Shown here in pieces: positions 27,550-37,629 of a stretch of DNA of 64,000 bases. The position numbers and the translations under genes were made by a program. Position 1 is the stretch's first letter, and each line of letters opens with the position of its first letter. The stretch comes from JANYLB01 sp963837715 (GTDB taxonomy: Bacteria > Actinomycetota > Acidimicrobiia > IMCC26256 > JANYLB01). Location: NCBI GenBank assembly GCA_963837715.1, contig CAWIOF010000002.1:1612001-1676000 (forward strand), given 5' to 3'. A model generated the notes under the pieces. That model saw only the letters and a list, made by a program, of their open reading frames with translations. It did no database searches and was not told the origin of the DNA.

Positions 27550-28898
27550 GCGCTCACCGTCTCGGCGGAGACGCTCGCGCTCGGGGCGGGTCCGACGTGG
27601 TCGTCGACAGGAGCTCGTGAGCGGGTGACGCGATCGAAGATCGCCACCGTCGCGACCGCGGCGAGCACCACGATGCTCGGCTCGGCCGGGACACGGAACC
27701 GGGTCTGGCCGTAGGTCAGGAGCGTTCCCGCGGTCACGACGACGGCAGGGACGACGAGGGGCCAGACCGTCTTCCGACGCCGGATGAGCAGGACCACACC
27801 TCCGATCGCGAGCACGAGCATCGGGTAGAAGAAGCCGAGTCCGAGGCCCGTGACCCAGCGGGGCCGACCCTCGCCCTCGTTGACGCTCAGCATGTCGGCT
27901 GGGCGGAACAGGCTCCAGGTGCGGCCCGCACGGGCGAGGAGCACGACGGGGAATCGGGTCCCGTGGTCACCGATGTAGTCGAGCGCGTCGTCGCGGTAGA
28001 TCCTGCTCTGCACCGACTGGTCGCCGGCAGGTGCGGGGTCCGGGAGGCAACGCAGATCGGTCAGGCCGGTCGCGCTCCCGTAGAAGACGTTCCGACAGCT
28101 CGAGCCCAGCAGCGCGATCCCCTCGTTCGTCGAGATCAGCACCGGTTCGTCGAATCGGGACCAGTTCCAGAGCGTCCACGGGGCCACGACCACCGCGCTC
28201 ACCCCGAGGACGACGACCGCCAGGAGCACCCGGGTCTTCGTCGCCTGGGAGCGCAGCGCGATCGCAGTCGGGATCACCAGCAGGGGCGCGAGGAGCACCA
28301 ACTCGGCCCGCGTGAGGGTGGCGAGTCCGCACACGACCCCGAGACCGACGGCCGCCGCGACACCGGGATGTGCCTTCAGGCGGTAGGTGAGCAACACGGC
28401 CGCCGCGGTCAGGCCGGCCGCGAGGGTCTCCGACATGATCAGCCCGTCGTTCACCCAGAGGTACGGGTAGACCGCGGCGAGCCCGGCGGCCAGCCACCCG
28501 ACACGGTCGCCGCCCACCCTTCGCCCGAGCAGACCGATGATCACCACCACCCCTGCACCGAGGGCAGCCATCAGGAAGCGCATCTGCAGCAGATTGTCGG
28601 TCCGCCAGATCGCCGCGACCGGAGTGAGCACGAGCGCGGTGAGCGGCGGATGATCGGCCGCCGGACCCGGATCCTCGACGAACGGGAACGGGTTGCTGAA
28701 CCACTTCCCGTCGGCGTTCGCGTCGGCTTGCAGCTCGTAGTACGCGGCGTCGTAGAAGCCGTCGTCGTGCTGCGCGACGGTCACCACGAAGACGATTCGG
28801 ACGCCGAGCGCGACCACCACGATCAGGCCGAGCACCGCCCAGAACCGGCGCGCGTCGTTGTGAGCTCGCGCGCTCCGTTCCCCTGTGTCGGCCGCCAT
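27546..28898 (-). CDS. GT-C membrane glycosyltransferase (family 39-like)
   Basis: 450 residues. Features match the downstream partner: AAYYELQADANADGKWF, AADHPPLTALVLTPV, VYPYLWVNDGLIMSETL, LTRAELVLLAP, a Cys-pair loop GSSCRNVFYGSATGLTDLRC, and TYGQTRFRVPAEPSIVVLAA. It is coupled by ATGA to the second copy. The pair is more alike to each other than to the pair at 3-2189, which suggests an old duplication followed by tandem duplication. Substrate unknown. Confidence 0.85.
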   Translation of the reverse strand: MAADTGERSARAHNDARRFWAVLGLIVVVALGVRIVFVVTVAQHDDGFYDAAYYELQADANADGKWFSNPFPFVEDPGPAADHPPLTALVLTPVAAIWRTDNLLQMRFLMAALGAGVVVIIGLLGRRVGGDRVGWLAAGLAAVYPYLWVNDGLIMSETLAAGLTAAAVLLTYRLKAHPGVAAAVGLGVVCGLATLTRAELVLLAPLLVIPTAIALRSQATKTRVLLAVVVLGVSAVVVAPWTLWNWSRFDEPVLISTNEGIALLGSSCRNVFYGSATGLTDLRCLPDPAPAGDQSVQSRIYRDDALDYIGDHGTRFPVVLLARAGRTWSLFRPADMLSVNEGEGRPRWVTGLGLGFFYPMLVLAIGGVVLLIRRRKTVWPLVVPAVVVTAGTLLTYGQTRFRVPAEPSIVVLAAVATVAIFDRVTRSRAPVDDHVGPAPSASVSAETVSA

Positions 28899-28943
28899 CA
28901 GCCAGCCACACTACGAGAGGCCCCAGCGGTTCGGGGGTTTCGC

Positions 28944-30176
28944 TCAGCGGGACTTCGTGAGCAGGAGCGATCCCGCGAGGGGTCCGCCACCCGCGGCCGC
29001 GACTGCGACCTCGGGGTCGCCCGGAACCTGACGGGCGCCGGCCTCGCCCCAGAGTTGCACGCACGCCTCGTGGATGAACCCGTAGCCGTGGAGGCGGCCG
29101 GCCGACAGCTGCCCGCCGTTGGTGTTCAGCGGCAGTTCGCCGTCGAGCGCGATCCGCGCGCCACCCTCCACGAACGGACCCGACTCCCCCTTGCCGCAGA
29201 ACCCCATCGCCTCGAGCCACGTCATCGTGATGAAGCTGAATCCGTCGTACATCTCGGCGAGTTGCACGTCGGCGGGGGTGAGATCGGTGCGCGTCCACAT
29301 CTGCGCCGCCGCGTCGCGGCACGCCATCGTGGTGAGGTCGTCGAACTGGTCCCAACTCGGACGACCGCGCAGCGCGGTCCCGACCGCTTCCACCTGGATC
29401 GGCGGTTTGCGCAGATCGGGCGCGGTCTCGGCCCGCGACACGATCACCGCGGTGGCGCCGTCGCACGGGACGTCGCAGTCGTACAGGCAGAGCGGCGACG
29501 AGATCATGCGCACGTTCAGGTAGTCGTCGAGCGTCATCGGGTCGGTGTAGATGCCGTTGGGGTTCAGCGCGGCGTTCTTCCGCGCGTTCAGGGCGATCTG
29601 CGCGAGCTGCTCCCGCGTGGTGCCGAACTCGTGGAAGTGGCGCTGGGCCATCATCGCGATCCAGATGGCCGCCGACGGCGCCGCGAACGGCAGCGTCCAC
29701 TCCATGAACCCGCTGGCCCGGAAGCTCCCGCCTCCTCCTCCGCCGCCCGGCATCACCGACGACCGACCCTTGCTGCCCTGGGCGCTGCCCTCGTACACGC
29801 TGCGGAAGCACAGGACGTGGGTCGCGAGCCCGGATGCCACGGCGAGGCAGGCGTCGATCACCGAACCGAGCTGGCTCGGCAGCTCGATGCCACCCGTGTA
29901 CCAGCCGAGGTTCAGGCGCAACGCGTCCTGCACATCGACCAGCCCGGCACCCGAGAAGCCGGGCGGGACCGACATCGGCCCGGGATAGGTCGCGATCCCG
30001 TCGATGTCGGCAGTGGTGAGACCCGCGTCGTCGATCGCGGCCAGGCACGCGTCGAGCGTGAGCTCGAGCGGATCGCGGAACAGGCGCCGCCCGACCTCCG
30101 ACTGACCCGCCCCGCTGATGACCGACCGTCGTTCGATGATCTCGGTGTGCTCCGCTGCGCCGCCTCGATCGCTCAC
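28944..30176 (-). CDS. Thiolase-fold protein of the SCP-x/Ltp type
   Basis: 410 residues from a GTG. Late blocks AEMYDGFSFITMTWLEAMGFCG and LPLNTNGGQLSAGRLHGYGFIHEA are diagnostic for SCP-x/Ltp thiolase-like proteins, which act on branched or steroid side-chain acyl-CoAs by thiolysis or aldol cleavage and need a DUF35 partner. Two DUF35 genes lie directly upstream on the same strand. A seven-glycine run (MPGGGGGGGSF, near residue 145) interrupts the fold. It is the last gene of the MaoC-DUF35-CMD-DUF35-thiolase unit. Choice between thiolase and aldolase activity cannot be made from sequence alone. Confidence 0.85.
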   Translation of the reverse strand: MSDRGGAAEHTEIIERRSVISGAGQSEVGRRLFRDPLELTLDACLAAIDDAGLTTADIDGIATYPGPMSVPPGFSGAGLVDVQDALRLNLGWYTGGIELPSQLGSVIDACLAVASGLATHVLCFRSVYEGSAQGSKGRSSVMPGGGGGGGSFRASGFMEWTLPFAAPSAAIWIAMMAQRHFHEFGTTREQLAQIALNARKNAALNPNGIYTDPMTLDDYLNVRMISSPLCLYDCDVPCDGATAVIVSRAETAPDLRKPPIQVEAVGTALRGRPSWDQFDDLTTMACRDAAAQMWTRTDLTPADVQLAEMYDGFSFITMTWLEAMGFCGKGESGPFVEGGARIALDGELPLNTNGGQLSAGRLHGYGFIHEACVQLWGEAGARQVPGDPEVAVAAAGGGPLAGSLLLTKSR

Positions 30177-30237
30177 CGATTCACCTGCTCTGGTTCGCGT
30201 CCGGCGGCTCCGCTGTGCCCACTGATCTGGTCGACGG

Positions 30238-30669
30238 TCACGAGTTGGCCTCAGTCGGTTCGAACAGGGGAATCCACACGTCTTCGTCGCGCGCCTCGAA
30301 CGTGACGTGGAGCGGCATGCCGATCTCGACGTTCTCGATCGGGCAGTGCACGAGGTTGGTCGTGAGTCGGAGACCCTCCTGCTCGGGGAGCTCCACGATC
30401 GCGACCACGTACGGCAGTTCCGGTCCGGGCATCCACGCCTGGTGGTTCACCGAGTAGGTGTGCAACGTCGCGTTGCCCGACACCGCCTCGGGCGTCAACG
30501 CCTTCGAGTGACAGATCGGGCAGATCGGCGTCGGCGGATGGATGTAGTACCGGCACTCGTCGCAGCGGAGGAACCGCAGTTCGTTCTGCTCGCCACCCGT
30601 CCAGAAGAACCGGTTGCGGTCGGTGACCTCGGGCAGGATGCGGAAGGGAAGCTCGGCCTCGGGACTCAC
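30238..30669 (-). CDS. DUF35 zinc-ribbon/OB-fold protein
   Basis: 143 residues from a GTG placed 5 bases after the upstream stop. The N-terminal rubredoxin-like zinc ribbon has CDECRYY and CPICHSK, followed by an OB-fold (ATLHTYSVNHQAW ... VVAIVELPEQEGLRL). DUF35 proteins form complexes with Ltp-type thiolases and aldolases and help bind acyl-CoA; in the steroid pathway such a domain is needed by the side-chain aldolase Ltp2. It directly precedes the thiolase gene, which fits that partnership. A longer upstream open frame would run through the CMD gene and is rejected. Confidence 0.87.
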   Translation of the reverse strand: MSPEAELPFRILPEVTDRNRFFWTGGEQNELRFLRCDECRYYIHPPTPICPICHSKALTPEAVSGNATLHTYSVNHQAWMPGPELPYVVAIVELPEQEGLRLTTNLVHCPIENVEIGMPLHVTFEARDEDVWIPLFEPTEANS

Positions 30670-30676
30670 GGCTCGC

Positions 30677-31024
30677 TCAGTCGGCCTCGGGTGGCGGCGC
30701 GGCGTCGAACCCCCGGCGGGCGTGGGGCATCGCCTCGACCGCGCAGAGCATCCCGAATCCCGGGGTCGTGAGCATGATCGAGCCGAGCACCTCTTCCCAG
30801 GTCGCGCCGACCTCACGGGCGAGGCCCGCGTGGCGGACGATGCCTTCGTGGTTGCGCAGCACGACGGTGCACACGAGCCGGATGAGCTCGTGCGTCTTGC
30901 GGTCGGGTGCGGGGAGTGAGTCGATCTGGCTCAGCCACGCGCTCTGCGACTCGTGCAGCGACGGGAACACCTCGTGGAGCGGACCCTCGAAGGGGAAGCT
31001 CCAGTCGTCGGACCGAGTGGTCAC
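30677..31024 (-). CDS. Carboxymuconolactone decarboxylase / AhpD-like protein
   Basis: 115 residues from the GTG of a GTGA overlap with the upstream DUF35 gene (31021-31024). The helical block KTHELIRLVCTVVLRNHEGIVRHAGLAREVGATWEEVLGSIML is the CMD fold (residues about 42-85). The usual CxxC of peroxidase members is absent: a single Cys and His-Glu are seen, so it is more like the lactone decarboxylase branch or a non-catalytic homolog. Its position between two DUF35 genes suggests a part in the same catabolic step, but the reaction is unknown. Confidence 0.72.
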   Translation of the reverse strand: MTTRSDDWSFPFEGPLHEVFPSLHESQSAWLSQIDSLPAPDRKTHELIRLVCTVVLRNHEGIVRHAGLAREVGATWEEVLGSIMLTTPGFGMLCAVEAMPHARRGFDAAPPPEAD

Positions 31025-31431
31025 TGCGACGCGGCCGGCCGGAAGACGGGGATCGTGAAGTCTTCGCTCGTCTCCTGGAACACGACCTCGAGCTCCATGC
31101 CGTCGGCCAACGCATCGAACTCGCAGTCGACGACGTTGGTCTGCATGCGCGGCCCTTCGGCGAGGTCGACGACCGCGGCGACGTAGGGCACCCGCGCGGG
31201 CCACGGCGGGAGGTCGTTCTGGTAGACGACCGACCACGTGTAGAGCGTCGCCCGACCGCTCGCGTCGTACCACTCGACGGCTTCGCTCCAACAGCTCGGG
31301 CAGAACGGGCGCGGGTAGAAGTGGTACTCGCCGCACGCGGTGCAGTGCCGGATCAGCAGCCGTTCTTCCTTGGCTGCGTCCCAGAAGGGTTGCGTCTCGA
31401 GATCGGGGCTCGGGAGGTCGAACCGGGTCAT
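31021..31431 (-). CDS. DUF35 zinc-ribbon/OB-fold protein
   Basis: 136 residues, ATG start. The zinc ribbon has HCTACGEYHFYPRPFCPSC (C-x2-C ... C-x2-C) at about 30-48. The OB-fold part begins TLYTWSVVYQNDLPPW. It is a second DUF35 in the same unit and differs from the one at 30238 in most positions. Two different DUF35 chains beside one thiolase suggest that one may serve a thiolase elsewhere, such as the one at 50248, or that the complex is heteromeric. It lies 10 bases from the MaoC stop. Confidence 0.87.
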   Translation of the reverse strand: MTRFDLPSPDLETQPFWDAAKEERLLIRHCTACGEYHFYPRPFCPSCWSEAVEWYDASGRATLYTWSVVYQNDLPPWPARVPYVAAVVDLAEGPRMQTNVVDCEFDALADGMELEVVFQETSEDFTIPVFRPAASQ

Positions 31432-31440
31432 CGCCCGACC

Positions 31441-31872
31441 CTACGCCTGCGCCGGCAGGGCCGCGACCGCGACCCCCGCCAACTTCGCCTCACCGTCCTG
31501 GTTCACGACCGTGCACTCGAGGTCGACTCGGTGCTCGCCACCTTCGTCGTACTTGCGCTGGACGACGACGCGGGTGGTGAGGGTCTCGCCCGGCCACGTC
31601 TGCTTGGTGAAGCGGACCTTGTAGTGGCGGAGGTTGCCCACGCCGACGTAGCCGGTGACGGCCGTCGCGAGGATCCCCGCTGTCAGCATCCCGTGCCCGA
31701 ACACGCTCGGCAGTCCGGCTTCCTTCGCCGACACCTCGTCGGTGTGCATCGGGTTGAAGTCGCCCGACGCCCCGGCGTACATCACCAGGTCGGTGCGGGT
31801 GAGCGTGTGGGCCACCTCGGGGGCCGTGGCCCCTACGGCTACTTCCTCGAAGAACAACTTCTGCTCGGTCAC
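31441..31872 (-). CDS. MaoC-like enoyl-CoA hydratase
   Basis: 143 residues from a GTG. The hydratase-2 signature is SGDFNPMHTDEVSAKEAGLPSVFGHGMLTAG, with the catalytic Asp and His in D-x-N-P-x-H. A single hotdog domain is present, so it may work as a homodimer or with a second hotdog chain. It hydrates an enoyl-CoA to the R-3-hydroxyacyl-CoA. It is the first gene of the unit reading towards 28944, and the operator-like site at 31892 lies 20 bases upstream of its start. Confidence 0.87.
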   Translation of the reverse strand: MTEQKLFFEEVAVGATAPEVAHTLTRTDLVMYAGASGDFNPMHTDEVSAKEAGLPSVFGHGMLTAGILATAVTGYVGVGNLRHYKVRFTKQTWPGETLTTRVVVQRKYDEGGEHRVDLECTVVNQDGEAKLAGVAVAALPAQA

Positions 31873-31891
31873 GCTCCGTTGATACAAGTTC

Positions 31892-31909
31892 CCTGACACG
31901 AGTGTCAAC
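31892..31909. promoter_or_regulatory. Operator-like motif, copy 3 (MaoC unit / CoA ligase)
   Basis: CCTGACACGAGTGTCAAC, whose core TGACAC-GA-GTGTCA is a perfect 6-bp inverted repeat. It sits between the divergent MaoC (GTG 31872) and CoA ligase (GTG 31939) genes and could control both. Confidence 0.75.
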
Positions 31910-31938
31910 TCCCGCAGCGGCGACGTAGTCTGCCGCGC

Positions 31939-33566
<1,628 letters not shown>

Positions 33567-33616
33567 ACCCGCGCTGAGTCGAGTGGAGCGGTTGAGCGGG
33601 TGGGTCGGGCGGGTGG

Positions 33617-35785
33617 TTACGGGTCCCGGGGGAGGCCGAGGGTGCGTTCGGCGATGATGTTGCGCTGGATCTCGCTCGTGCCGCCGGCGATCGTGAGCTG
33701 ACGGCTGAAGAGGAACTGGCGGGCCCAGCTCGCGGCGGGGCCGTCGGCGATCGCACCTTCGCCGGCCATGAAGCCGAGGCCGACCTCGTTGACCCGCTGG
33801 TCCTGCTCCACCCCGAGGAGCTTGCGCACCGCAGCCTCGGAACCCGACGGGTCGGCGCCGGTCAGCTTCGAGAGCGTGAGGCGGAACCCGAGCACCGACA
33901 GCGCGTAGTCGCGCACCACGAGGTCGCCGGCTTCGGCGAGCGCCGCAGTGTCGGACTCACGGCCCTGCTCCCGCAACATGTCGAGGATGGTGCGGACACC
34001 GGCGCCGATCGTCGTACCGCTGCCCATGAACACCCGTTCGTTCGCGAGCGCGGTCCTGGTCGCGCGCCAGCCGTCGTTCGCATCGCCGACGAGACAGTCG
34101 TCGGGGACGAACACGTCGTCGAAGAAGACCTCGTTGAAGAACGCTTCGCCGGTGAGCTCGCGCAGCGGACGGATGTCGATGCCGGGGGTCTTCATGTCGA
34201 GCATGAAGAACGAGATGCCGTTGTGCTTCGGCGCGTCGGGATCGGAACGGGCGAGGAGGATCCCCCACTGCGCCCGGTGCGCCAACGACGTCCAGACCTT
34301 CTGCCCGTTGATCAGCCAGCCCCCCTCGACCTTCTCGGCCTTGGTCGAGAGTCCGGCCAGGTCGGAACCCGCACCGGGCTCGCTGAAGAGCTGACACCAC
34401 TCGATGTCGCCCCGCATGGTCGGCGGGATCCAGCGCTGCCGCTGCTCCTCGGTGCCGTAGATGATCAGCGGCGGGAGGGCCCAGTTGCCGATGGTGATGC
34501 TGGGTCGGATCATCTTGACCCGGCGGAACTCCTCCTCGATCACGAGCTGCTCGACGGCGTCGGCTTCGCGCCCCCACGGCTTGGGCCACGACGGCGAGAT
34601 GTAGCCGGCGTCGGCGATGCGGACGCGCTGTTCCTTCGGATCGAGCGGCGCGATCTCCTCGAGGAACGCGCGCAGCTCCTCGCGGTGGGCCTCGGCCTCG
34701 GGCGGGAGGTCGACGGTGAGGCGGCGACGGGCGCCGCCCATCGCGATCGTCGCGGCCTGCGCCTTCCACGACGCCGAACCGCCGAGCAGCGCGCGGGTCG
34801 TGGCGGCGCGGCGGAGGTAGATGTGCGCGTCGTGCTCCCAGGTGAAGCCGATGCCGCCGAGCACCTGGATGCAGTCCTTGGCCGTGTCGAGGAACGACTC
34901 GACTGCGAGTGCCGCGGCGGTCGCGGCGGTGAGCGGGCCGGCGGCGTCGTCGCCGACGGCGCGGGCTGCGTCCCACACCGCGGCGCGGGTGAGCTCGGTG
35001 CGGGAGAGCATGTTGGCGCAGCGGTGCTTCGTGCCCTGGAACTGCCCGATCGGTCGGCCGAACTGCCGACGGTCGGCCGCGTACTCGGCTGCGGTGTCGA
35101 CGCACCACTGCGACGCGCCGACCGCGTCGGCCGCGAACAGGACCGCGGCGAGGTCGCGGATCTCGGGAGTCGCGATCTCGCGCAGCTGGCGCGCCGGGGG
35201 GACGATCGCGCCGTCGACGGTGATCTCGGCGACCCGACGGGTGAGGTCGACGCTCTTCAGCTCGACGGCTTCGAAGTCGCCCGACTCGAGCACGACCCAG
35301 ATGCCGCCGGCGTCGGCGATCACCACGTCGGCGAGATGGCCCGAGAGGACCGGCCGCAACGTTCCCGACACCCGGACCGAGCCGTCGGCCTGCTCTTCTC
35401 CGGCGATCGACCCCCCGAGCGCCACGGCGGCGATCGAGGAACCGTCGGCCAGCGCGGGTGCGTAGGTGGCGGCGACGTCCTTGCCCGCAGCCTGCAGCAC
35501 CGCGGCGCCGAGGACGGTCATGAGGAAGGGACCCGGGGCCACGACCCGACCGAGCTCCTCGAGCACGACGACCAGTTCGGGCAGTCCGTAGCCCGAGCCG
35601 CCGTGGACCTCGTCGACGTGCAGGCCGAGCCAGCCCTGTTCGGCGATCGCGTCCCAGAACTCGGGACGACCCTCGGCGTCGGCGTCGAGCAGGGCCCGGG
35701 GCACCGCCGGCGGGCAGGCCCGTTCGGCCCAGCCCCGCACGGCCTGGTGCAGCGCGTCGTGTTCCTCGGTGATCCCAATCGGCAT
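33617..35785 (-). CDS. Fused double-domain acyl-CoA dehydrogenase (FadE34-like)
   Basis: 722 residues encoding two complete acyl-CoA dehydrogenase modules. Residues about 1-345 end with DCIQVLGGIGFTWEHDAHIYLRR; residues about 355-722 carry FSEPGAGSDLAGLSTKAE, GQKVWTSLAHRAQW and the final IAGGTSEIQRNIIAERTLGLPR. Mycobacterial FadE34, a sterol side-chain dehydrogenase, has this same fused alpha-beta layout and nearly the same length. The name is given by architecture only. It dehydrogenates a side-chain or branched acyl-CoA. The upstream spacer carries a degenerate operator-like site at 35808. Confidence 0.88.
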   Translation of the reverse strand: MPIGITEEHDALHQAVRGWAERACPPAVPRALLDADAEGRPEFWDAIAEQGWLGLHVDEVHGGSGYGLPELVVVLEELGRVVAPGPFLMTVLGAAVLQAAGKDVAATYAPALADGSSIAAVALGGSIAGEEQADGSVRVSGTLRPVLSGHLADVVIADAGGIWVVLESGDFEAVELKSVDLTRRVAEITVDGAIVPPARQLREIATPEIRDLAAVLFAADAVGASQWCVDTAAEYAADRRQFGRPIGQFQGTKHRCANMLSRTELTRAAVWDAARAVGDDAAGPLTAATAAALAVESFLDTAKDCIQVLGGIGFTWEHDAHIYLRRAATTRALLGGSASWKAQAATIAMGGARRRLTVDLPPEAEAHREELRAFLEEIAPLDPKEQRVRIADAGYISPSWPKPWGREADAVEQLVIEEEFRRVKMIRPSITIGNWALPPLIIYGTEEQRQRWIPPTMRGDIEWCQLFSEPGAGSDLAGLSTKAEKVEGGWLINGQKVWTSLAHRAQWGILLARSDPDAPKHNGISFFMLDMKTPGIDIRPLRELTGEAFFNEVFFDDVFVPDDCLVGDANDGWRATRTALANERVFMGSGTTIGAGVRTILDMLREQGRESDTAALAEAGDLVVRDYALSVLGFRLTLSKLTGADPSGSEAAVRKLLGVEQDQRVNEVGLGFMAGEGAIADGPAASWARQFLFSRQLTIAGGTSEIQRNIIAERTLGLPRDP

Positions 35786-35807
35786 GCCCGAGCAGGATAC
35801 GGGTTCA

Positions 35808-35825
35808 CCTGGCCCAACTGTCAGG
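35808..35825. promoter_or_regulatory. Degenerate operator-like motif (fused dehydrogenase / amidohydrolase)
   Basis: CCTGGCCCAACTGTCAGG keeps the outer CCTG and the right GTCAGG half-site, but the left half reads TGGC instead of TGAC. It is 23 bases upstream of the dehydrogenase ATG. Confidence 0.45.
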
Positions 35826-35919
35826 TCGGAGACCCCCGTCCCATCGAGGTTGGCAGCAACGGCACCGGAATCCGGACCTCACGCTGCCAACGTCGGGTGA
35901 GAGGTCGTACGCTCGGGTC

Positions 35920-37629
35920 ATGCATGACCTCGTGGTGAAGAACGGGACCCTGGTCGACGGGACGGGCGACGCGGCCCGACCGGCCGACGTCGCGATCGAC
36001 GACGGCGTGATCACCGAGGTCGGCGACGACGTCGGCAACGGCCGCCGCACGGTCGACGCCGACGGACTCACCGTCACGCCCGGGTTCGTCGACGTGCACA
36101 CGCACTACGACGGCCAGATCACCTGGGACCCGACCCTCACGCCCTCGTGCTGGCACGGGGTGACGTCGGTCGTGATCGGCAACTGCGGCGTCGGCTTCGC
36201 GCCGGTGAAGCCCGACCAGCACGACTACCTGATCGGCCTGATGGAGGGCGTCGAAGACATCCCCGGCGCGGCCCTGTCGGCCGGGATCCAGTGGGGATGG
36301 GAGACGTTCCCCGAGTACCTCGACGCCATCGAGTCGATGCCGAAGGCCCTCGACGTCGGCACCCAGATCCCCCACGGTTCGGTGCGCGTCTACGTGATGG
36401 GCGAACGGGGCGCGAAGAACGAGCCCGCGACCGCCGACGACATCGAGGCGATGGCTGCGATCGTGGGCGAGGCGATCGACGCCGGCGCGCTCGGGCTGTC
36501 GACGTCGCGCACGATCGCCCACATGGCGATCGACGGCGAGCCGGTGCCCGGCACCTTCGCGGCGGAAGACGAGCTGTTCGGCCTCGGCCGGGTGCTCGGC
36601 GACCGGGGTACCGCAGTGTTCGAGCTTGCGCCGGCCGGCGCACTCGGTGAAGACCTCGCCGCCCCGGAGCTCGAGATGGCGTGGATGCGAAAGCTGGGCG
36701 CCAAGATCGGTCGTCCGATCACGTTCGCGCTCACCCAGAACGACCACGATCCCGACGCCTGGCGCGACATGCTCCGTCTCGCCGGCGACGCAGTCGCCGA
36801 AGGTGCCCGCATCCGTCCGCAGGTCGCAGGCCGACCCGTCACCCTGCTGCTCGGTCTGCAGACGTTCCACCCGTTCGCCTACGCGCCCGAATGGGGTTCG
36901 CTCGCGATCCTGCCCCTCCCCGAGCGCGTCGCCCGCATGCGCGACCCCGAGGTGAAGGCGCGCCTGGTCGAGGCCGCGCGCAACCTCGACAGTTCGCTCG
37001 TGCAGTTCGTCGACCCCGCGAAGTCGTACCCACTGGGCGACCCGCCGGTGTACGAGCCCGACCCGTCCGACAGCATCACCGAACGGGCCGCCCGCGAGGG
37101 TCGGGAGGTGTTCGACCTCTACTACGACCTCCTCATGGCCGACGAAGGGCGCGCGCTCGTGATGCGGCCGCTGCTCAACTTCTCGAACCAGAACCTCGAC
37201 CCGGTCCGCGAGATGCTGATGCACCCTTCGAGCGCGTGGGGACTCGGCGACGGCGGCGCGCACTGCGGCACCACCTGCGACGCCAGTACCCCCACCTTCA
37301 TGCTCACCCACTGGGTGCGCGACCGCGCGGGCGAACGACTCCCGCTCGAGTGGGTGGTGCGCAAGATGACCGCCGAGACTGCGTCGCTCTACGGCCTCGG
37401 CGATCGCGGCGTGGTGCGTCCGGGGATGAAGGGGGATCTCAACGTGCTCGACCTCGACGGGATGCAGCTCCACGCGCCCGAGATGGTCTACGACCTCCCC
37501 GGCGATGCCCGCCGCTTCACCCAGAAGGCCGACGGCTACGTCGCGACCGTCGTGAGCGGCGAGGTCACGATGGAGCAGGGCGAGGAGACGGGAGCGCGAC
37601 CCGGTCGGCTGCTGCGCGGGGCCCGCTAG
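35920..37629 (+). CDS. Amidohydrolase family 3 (N-acyl-D-amino-acid deacylase-like)
   Basis: 569 residues. VKNGTLVDGTGDAARP opens the protein; GFVDVHTHYDGQITWDP gives the metal-binding HxH; GNCGVGFAPVKPDQHDY and GLGDGGAHCGTTCDAS (catalytic Asp) follow. It is a paralog of 20582-22255 with the same order of motifs. Both copies lie next to acyl-CoA dehydrogenase genes, which suggests a role in the catabolic pathway rather than in D-amino-acid metabolism, but the substrate is unknown. The 3' end overlaps the opposing patatin gene by 65 bases. Confidence 0.85.
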   Translation: MHDLVVKNGTLVDGTGDAARPADVAIDDGVITEVGDDVGNGRRTVDADGLTVTPGFVDVHTHYDGQITWDPTLTPSCWHGVTSVVIGNCGVGFAPVKPDQHDYLIGLMEGVEDIPGAALSAGIQWGWETFPEYLDAIESMPKALDVGTQIPHGSVRVYVMGERGAKNEPATADDIEAMAAIVGEAIDAGALGLSTSRTIAHMAIDGEPVPGTFAAEDELFGLGRVLGDRGTAVFELAPAGALGEDLAAPELEMAWMRKLGAKIGRPITFALTQNDHDPDAWRDMLRLAGDAVAEGARIRPQVAGRPVTLLLGLQTFHPFAYAPEWGSLAILPLPERVARMRDPEVKARLVEAARNLDSSLVQFVDPAKSYPLGDPPVYEPDPSDSITERAAREGREVFDLYYDLLMADEGRALVMRPLLNFSNQNLDPVREMLMHPSSAWGLGDGGAHCGTTCDASTPTFMLTHWVRDRAGERLPLEWVVRKMTAETASLYGLGDRGVVRPGMKGDLNVLDLDGMQLHAPEMVYDLPGDARRFTQKADGYVATVVSGEVTMEQGEETGARPGRLLRGAR

